A stretch of 64,000 nt of DNA from Paenibacillus glycinis. Its GTDB lineage: Bacteria > Bacillota > Bacilli > Paenibacillales > Paenibacillaceae. The first letter of the stretch is position 1; the number at the start of each line of letters is the position of its first letter. The notes beneath the pieces are model-generated. The model had not been told where the DNA came from and ran no database searches. It worked only from the letters and a program-made list of their open reading frames with translations. Positions 61,953 to 64,000 of the stretch are shown piece after piece. Both the position numbers and the translations under genes were made by a program. The stretch covers positions 50,891-114,890 of the forward strand of contig NZ_JAAAMV010000032.1 in assembly GCF_009909185.1 (NCBI RefSeq), written 5' to 3'.

Positions 61953-62225
61953 AGAAGGTTGTTGATTGACGGGTACGATAGCTCAATCATGACACCACGG
62001 CGACCGGCATCAGAACGATCGGATGCCATCGTTGCGCTAAAGGGTTTTTTAGCGTGGCGGCCAACCAACTAAGTGGTTGCTTATTCTCAATTGATGGAAG
62101 GCAAGTTCTATTCTTTCGCGAATTCATTAGATATGCCGAAGTTACGAATTTCGCAAAAAAATCCTAGTAGTGCAATTGGAAAGAGCATTTTAGTTATCTA
62201 TATCTTCATAGAAAGGTGATTACGC
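61953..62225. other. Intergenic stretch with two small hairpins
   Basis: CGCTAAA-GGGTTT-TTTAGCG (62035-62054) and CAACCA-ACTAAG-TGGTTG (about 62063-62080) follow the VanZ-like gene and could end its transcript. No gene is seen. Confidence 0.35.
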
Positions 62226-62735
62226 ATGAACCAAAGACCGTCAAAAGAAGAATACGCCGGGGACGCCGGCGAGTATATCCGGTTGGCCCCGGGAGGCAAC
62301 ATCATCGACATTCTGCTCGCCCAGGAAAAGCAAATGACCGAGTTGCTGGCATCGTTGACCGAAAGCCAGAGCGCCTATAGGTATGCGGAAGGAAAATGGA
62401 CGCTGAAAGAAGTCGTGGGCCACATCGCAGACAGTGAGCGCGTCATGTCCTACCGCCTGCTCCGATTTGCAAGAGGGGATCAGACGCCTCTGCCCGGTTT
62501 CGACCAGGAATTGTTCATTCCTCCTTTCGGAAGCTGGACAACCGCGCAAGTGGCCGAAGACTACCGGGCCGTACGGCAATCGACGATCTCACTGCTGCGC
62601 GGGTTGCCGACGGAGGCGTGGTCCCGAAAGGGTACAGCCAACAACGTAAGCATTACGGTGCGCGCCCTCGCTTACGGCATGGCAGGACACGAGCTTCATC
62701 ACATGAGGGTCATCCGAAATCGTTACTTGAGTTAG
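62226..62735 (+). CDS. DinB-family protein
   Basis: A 169-residue four-helix-bundle protein. The metal triad histidines of the DinB/YfiT fold are visible in 'WTLKEVVGHIADSERVM' (His) and 'GMAGHELHHMRVI' (two His). 'RLLRFARGDQTPLPGFDQ' and 'FGSWTTAQVAEDYRAVRQS' are also typical. GAAAGGTGAT precedes the ATG. Members include bacillithiol transferases and damage-inducible proteins, so a thiol-transfer detoxification role is possible. It stands alone. Confidence 0.9.
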   Translation: MNQRPSKEEYAGDAGEYIRLAPGGNIIDILLAQEKQMTELLASLTESQSAYRYAEGKWTLKEVVGHIADSERVMSYRLLRFARGDQTPLPGFDQELFIPPFGSWTTAQVAEDYRAVRQSTISLLRGLPTEAWSRKGTANNVSITVRALAYGMAGHELHHMRVIRNRYLS

Positions 62736-63187
62736 TCGTTCTTGTTTTATGGCACTCTTTCCGTCCCGTTCATAGACTGATATGAATAGAGGACAAGATG
62801 GGTAAAAAACAGCAGCGATTGGGTGCTGATCGGAGATTTGTCAAAAAAAGTAAAACATATTCTCAAATAAGAAAAAGTCATTCAATTCCCTCGGTACGAT
62901 GTAGTTTTCTTACGAGTCCTCGCTTATTCGCAGGATCTCTCCAATGGATAAATCGTTATCCGGATAGAAAAGGGGATGTACCGTCAATTTCGGCAATCGA
63001 ACCGCTTGCGGGAACAGAAGGGGCGAGTTTTCGCTCCTTTTTTGCTGCTCTGTTGCACGCTGCTCCACGTACCTAACGGGTAGATAAGGAATGTGAACAA
63101 AAATTAAGAACGTGGACTCGTGCTCGCGCACGGGGGACCTTTCTTTGAAGGGTAAGAAAGTCTGTTATCTATTTTTGGAGGGAATCC
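62736..63187. other. Intergenic stretch with terminator-like hairpin
   Basis: GGGGCGA-GTTT-TCGCTCC with a six-T run (63020-63043) is a credible terminator. An adjacent frame 'DWVLIGDLSKKVKHILK' (about 62812-62865) looks like a gene stub but has no start. The 92-codon frame from 62798 lacks a proper ribosome site. Confidence 0.4.
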
Positions 63188-63928
63188 GTGAGTAATAAAT
63201 TTTCGATTGTTGACGATGACACTGATCAAGTATTGGGTTTCTGTAAAGCGGTAGAGGTAGTACAACAAGAGATGAGAAACGATGAAAAATGCTATTCGCT
63301 ACTGACTTTGCATAGCTTTACACTTTCAGAGGTGTGTAGGGTCATGCCTAAAATAATTTTTTCAAACTTCTATCTTAATTTCCTGAGCAAGGACGGTACG
63401 AGTCTAGGTGGATATTATTTCAGTCCGGATCAAATGGTTAAAATAAATCCATTAGAATTATCGGAAGAGACACCTATTACTATAGGGGGGTATTTTGGGG
63501 AAGAACCTTTGCCTTTAGCAAATAAAGTTTGGGATCAACTACGTGAAAACCCTAACGCCTATGGGCAATGGAAAAAGTTGGAAGAGAAACGAGCTTGGTT
63601 ACAAATTGTCCGTCTAAGGCGCCTAATGGATGATACGATGCGAAAAGATCAAGTAGTAAGAATTGATGGTAAATATATTCAAGATGAAGTGACGCTGTAT
63701 CTTGCCTTAGGTGAAGCAGTTAATGGCCCTTTTGGCTATTATGGTGCGAATCTGGATAGTCTTAGTGATTGTTTAAGTGGAGGGTTTGGTTTGGTCCCTC
63801 CCTTTACGTTAGAGTGGACGGACTTTCACTATTCATTCAAGAGTAAGCCGGAAAACCATGCTCGATGTATTTCTTTGTTGTTTCAAATCCTTACTAGCCG
63901 CGGATGCAAAATACTGTTAACTGATTAA
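63188..63928 (+). CDS. Barstar-family (RNase inhibitor) protein with extra N-terminal domain
   Basis: A 246-residue soluble protein. Residues about 155-246 match barstar: 'VVRIDGKYIQDEVTLYLALG', 'FGYYGANLDSLSDCLSGGFG', 'TLEWTDFHYSFKS' and a final 'RGCKILL'. Barstar is about 90 residues and blocks barnase by plugging its active site with an acidic helix. Here an additional N-terminal half of about 150 residues ('LHSFTLSEVCRVMPKIIFSN', 'YFGEEPLPLANKVWDQL') precedes it and I do not recognise it. GTG start behind GGAGGGAATCC. No barnase-like toxin gene is visible up to the window edge, so it may be an orphan immunity protein or its partner lies just downstream. Confidence 0.82.
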   Translation: MSNKFSIVDDDTDQVLGFCKAVEVVQQEMRNDEKCYSLLTLHSFTLSEVCRVMPKIIFSNFYLNFLSKDGTSLGGYYFSPDQMVKINPLELSEETPITIGGYFGEEPLPLANKVWDQLRENPNAYGQWKKLEEKRAWLQIVRLRRLMDDTMRKDQVVRIDGKYIQDEVTLYLALGEAVNGPFGYYGANLDSLSDCLSGGFGLVPPFTLEWTDFHYSFKSKPENHARCISLLFQILTSRGCKILLTD

Positions 63929-64000
63929 GCTGATATGAACGAGGCGGTCAATACCTCTCTTCAAAAATCATTTTCTAAGGGGAATTGCTTTAAAATCTTG

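Noticed and set aside
62798..63076. 92-codon plus-strand frame
   Set aside because: Poor ribosome site, basic low-information sequence, and it runs through a terminator hairpin.

Overview
The window looks like chromosomal DNA of a Gram-positive, spore-former-type bacterium of the Paenibacillaceae (Paenibacillus or Cohnella-like). The reasons are a surface protein with three SLH domains, three sugar ABC importers of the LplB/YtcP or MalFG type that all lack their own ATPase, YesM/YesN-type sensor and AraC-type response regulator pairs, many AraC regulators, secreted multi-domain carbohydrate enzymes, and strong AGGAGG ribosome binding sites. No rRNA, tRNA, CRISPR array or intact transposase was seen.

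Layout. 0-3.3 kb: 3' part of an Ig-repeat/SLH surface protein. 3.5-6.4 kb: aldo/keto reductase divergent from a MerR regulator over a clear operator, then a short-chain dehydrogenase. 6.7-14.3 kb: an island with a sugar-type solute-binding lipoprotein, an HlyD-like adaptor, two permeases and a divergent OmpR/HAMP-kinase pair. It is bounded by two nearly identical 34-nt repeats that resemble insertion-sequence ends. 14.8-21.3 kb: a decayed redox/oxygen-response region. It has truncated, frameshifted remnants of adhE (acetylating aldehyde dehydrogenase part) and cydA, two doxX paralogues each followed by a broken universal-stress gene, a degenerate hemerythrin-like gene, and an NreA-NreC-NreB-like GAF/regulator/kinase operon. 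Similar inverted TCAGGG/TTCCTGA motifs lie upstream of both doxX genes.

22-34 kb: a GH43 enzyme behind a cre-like site, an importer (two permeases and a lipoprotein), a YesN/YesM pair, and a convergent large (alpha/alpha)6-type glycosidase. 34-57 kb: a G+C-richer, entirely plus-strand block that reads as one glycan-use locus. It contains a cupin/AraC regulator, Gfo/Idh/MocA oxidoreductase, SGNH hydrolase, an unrecognised 820-residue protein, a sugar isomerase/epimerase, a membrane-bound AraC regulator, a second LplB/YtcP importer with its lipoprotein, a 2036-residue secreted GH99/WbsX-like modular protein, a GH2 beta-mannosidase-like enzyme and an L-fucose/L-arabinose isomerase-like protein. 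It ends in a 24-bp perfect hairpin. The secreted protein would attack a polymer, the importer would take up oligosaccharides, and the cytoplasmic enzymes would deacylate, hydrolyse, oxidise and isomerise them. The actual substrate is not known from the sequence.

57.4-64 kb: a secreted stalk-domain protein, a stretch of gene remnants, an unknown two-gene membrane operon, a Nudix hydrolase, a VanZ-like protein, a DinB-like protein and a barstar-domain protein with an unfamiliar N-terminal half.

All calls come from reading the translated sequence. No database search was run, and family names rest on remembered motifs.
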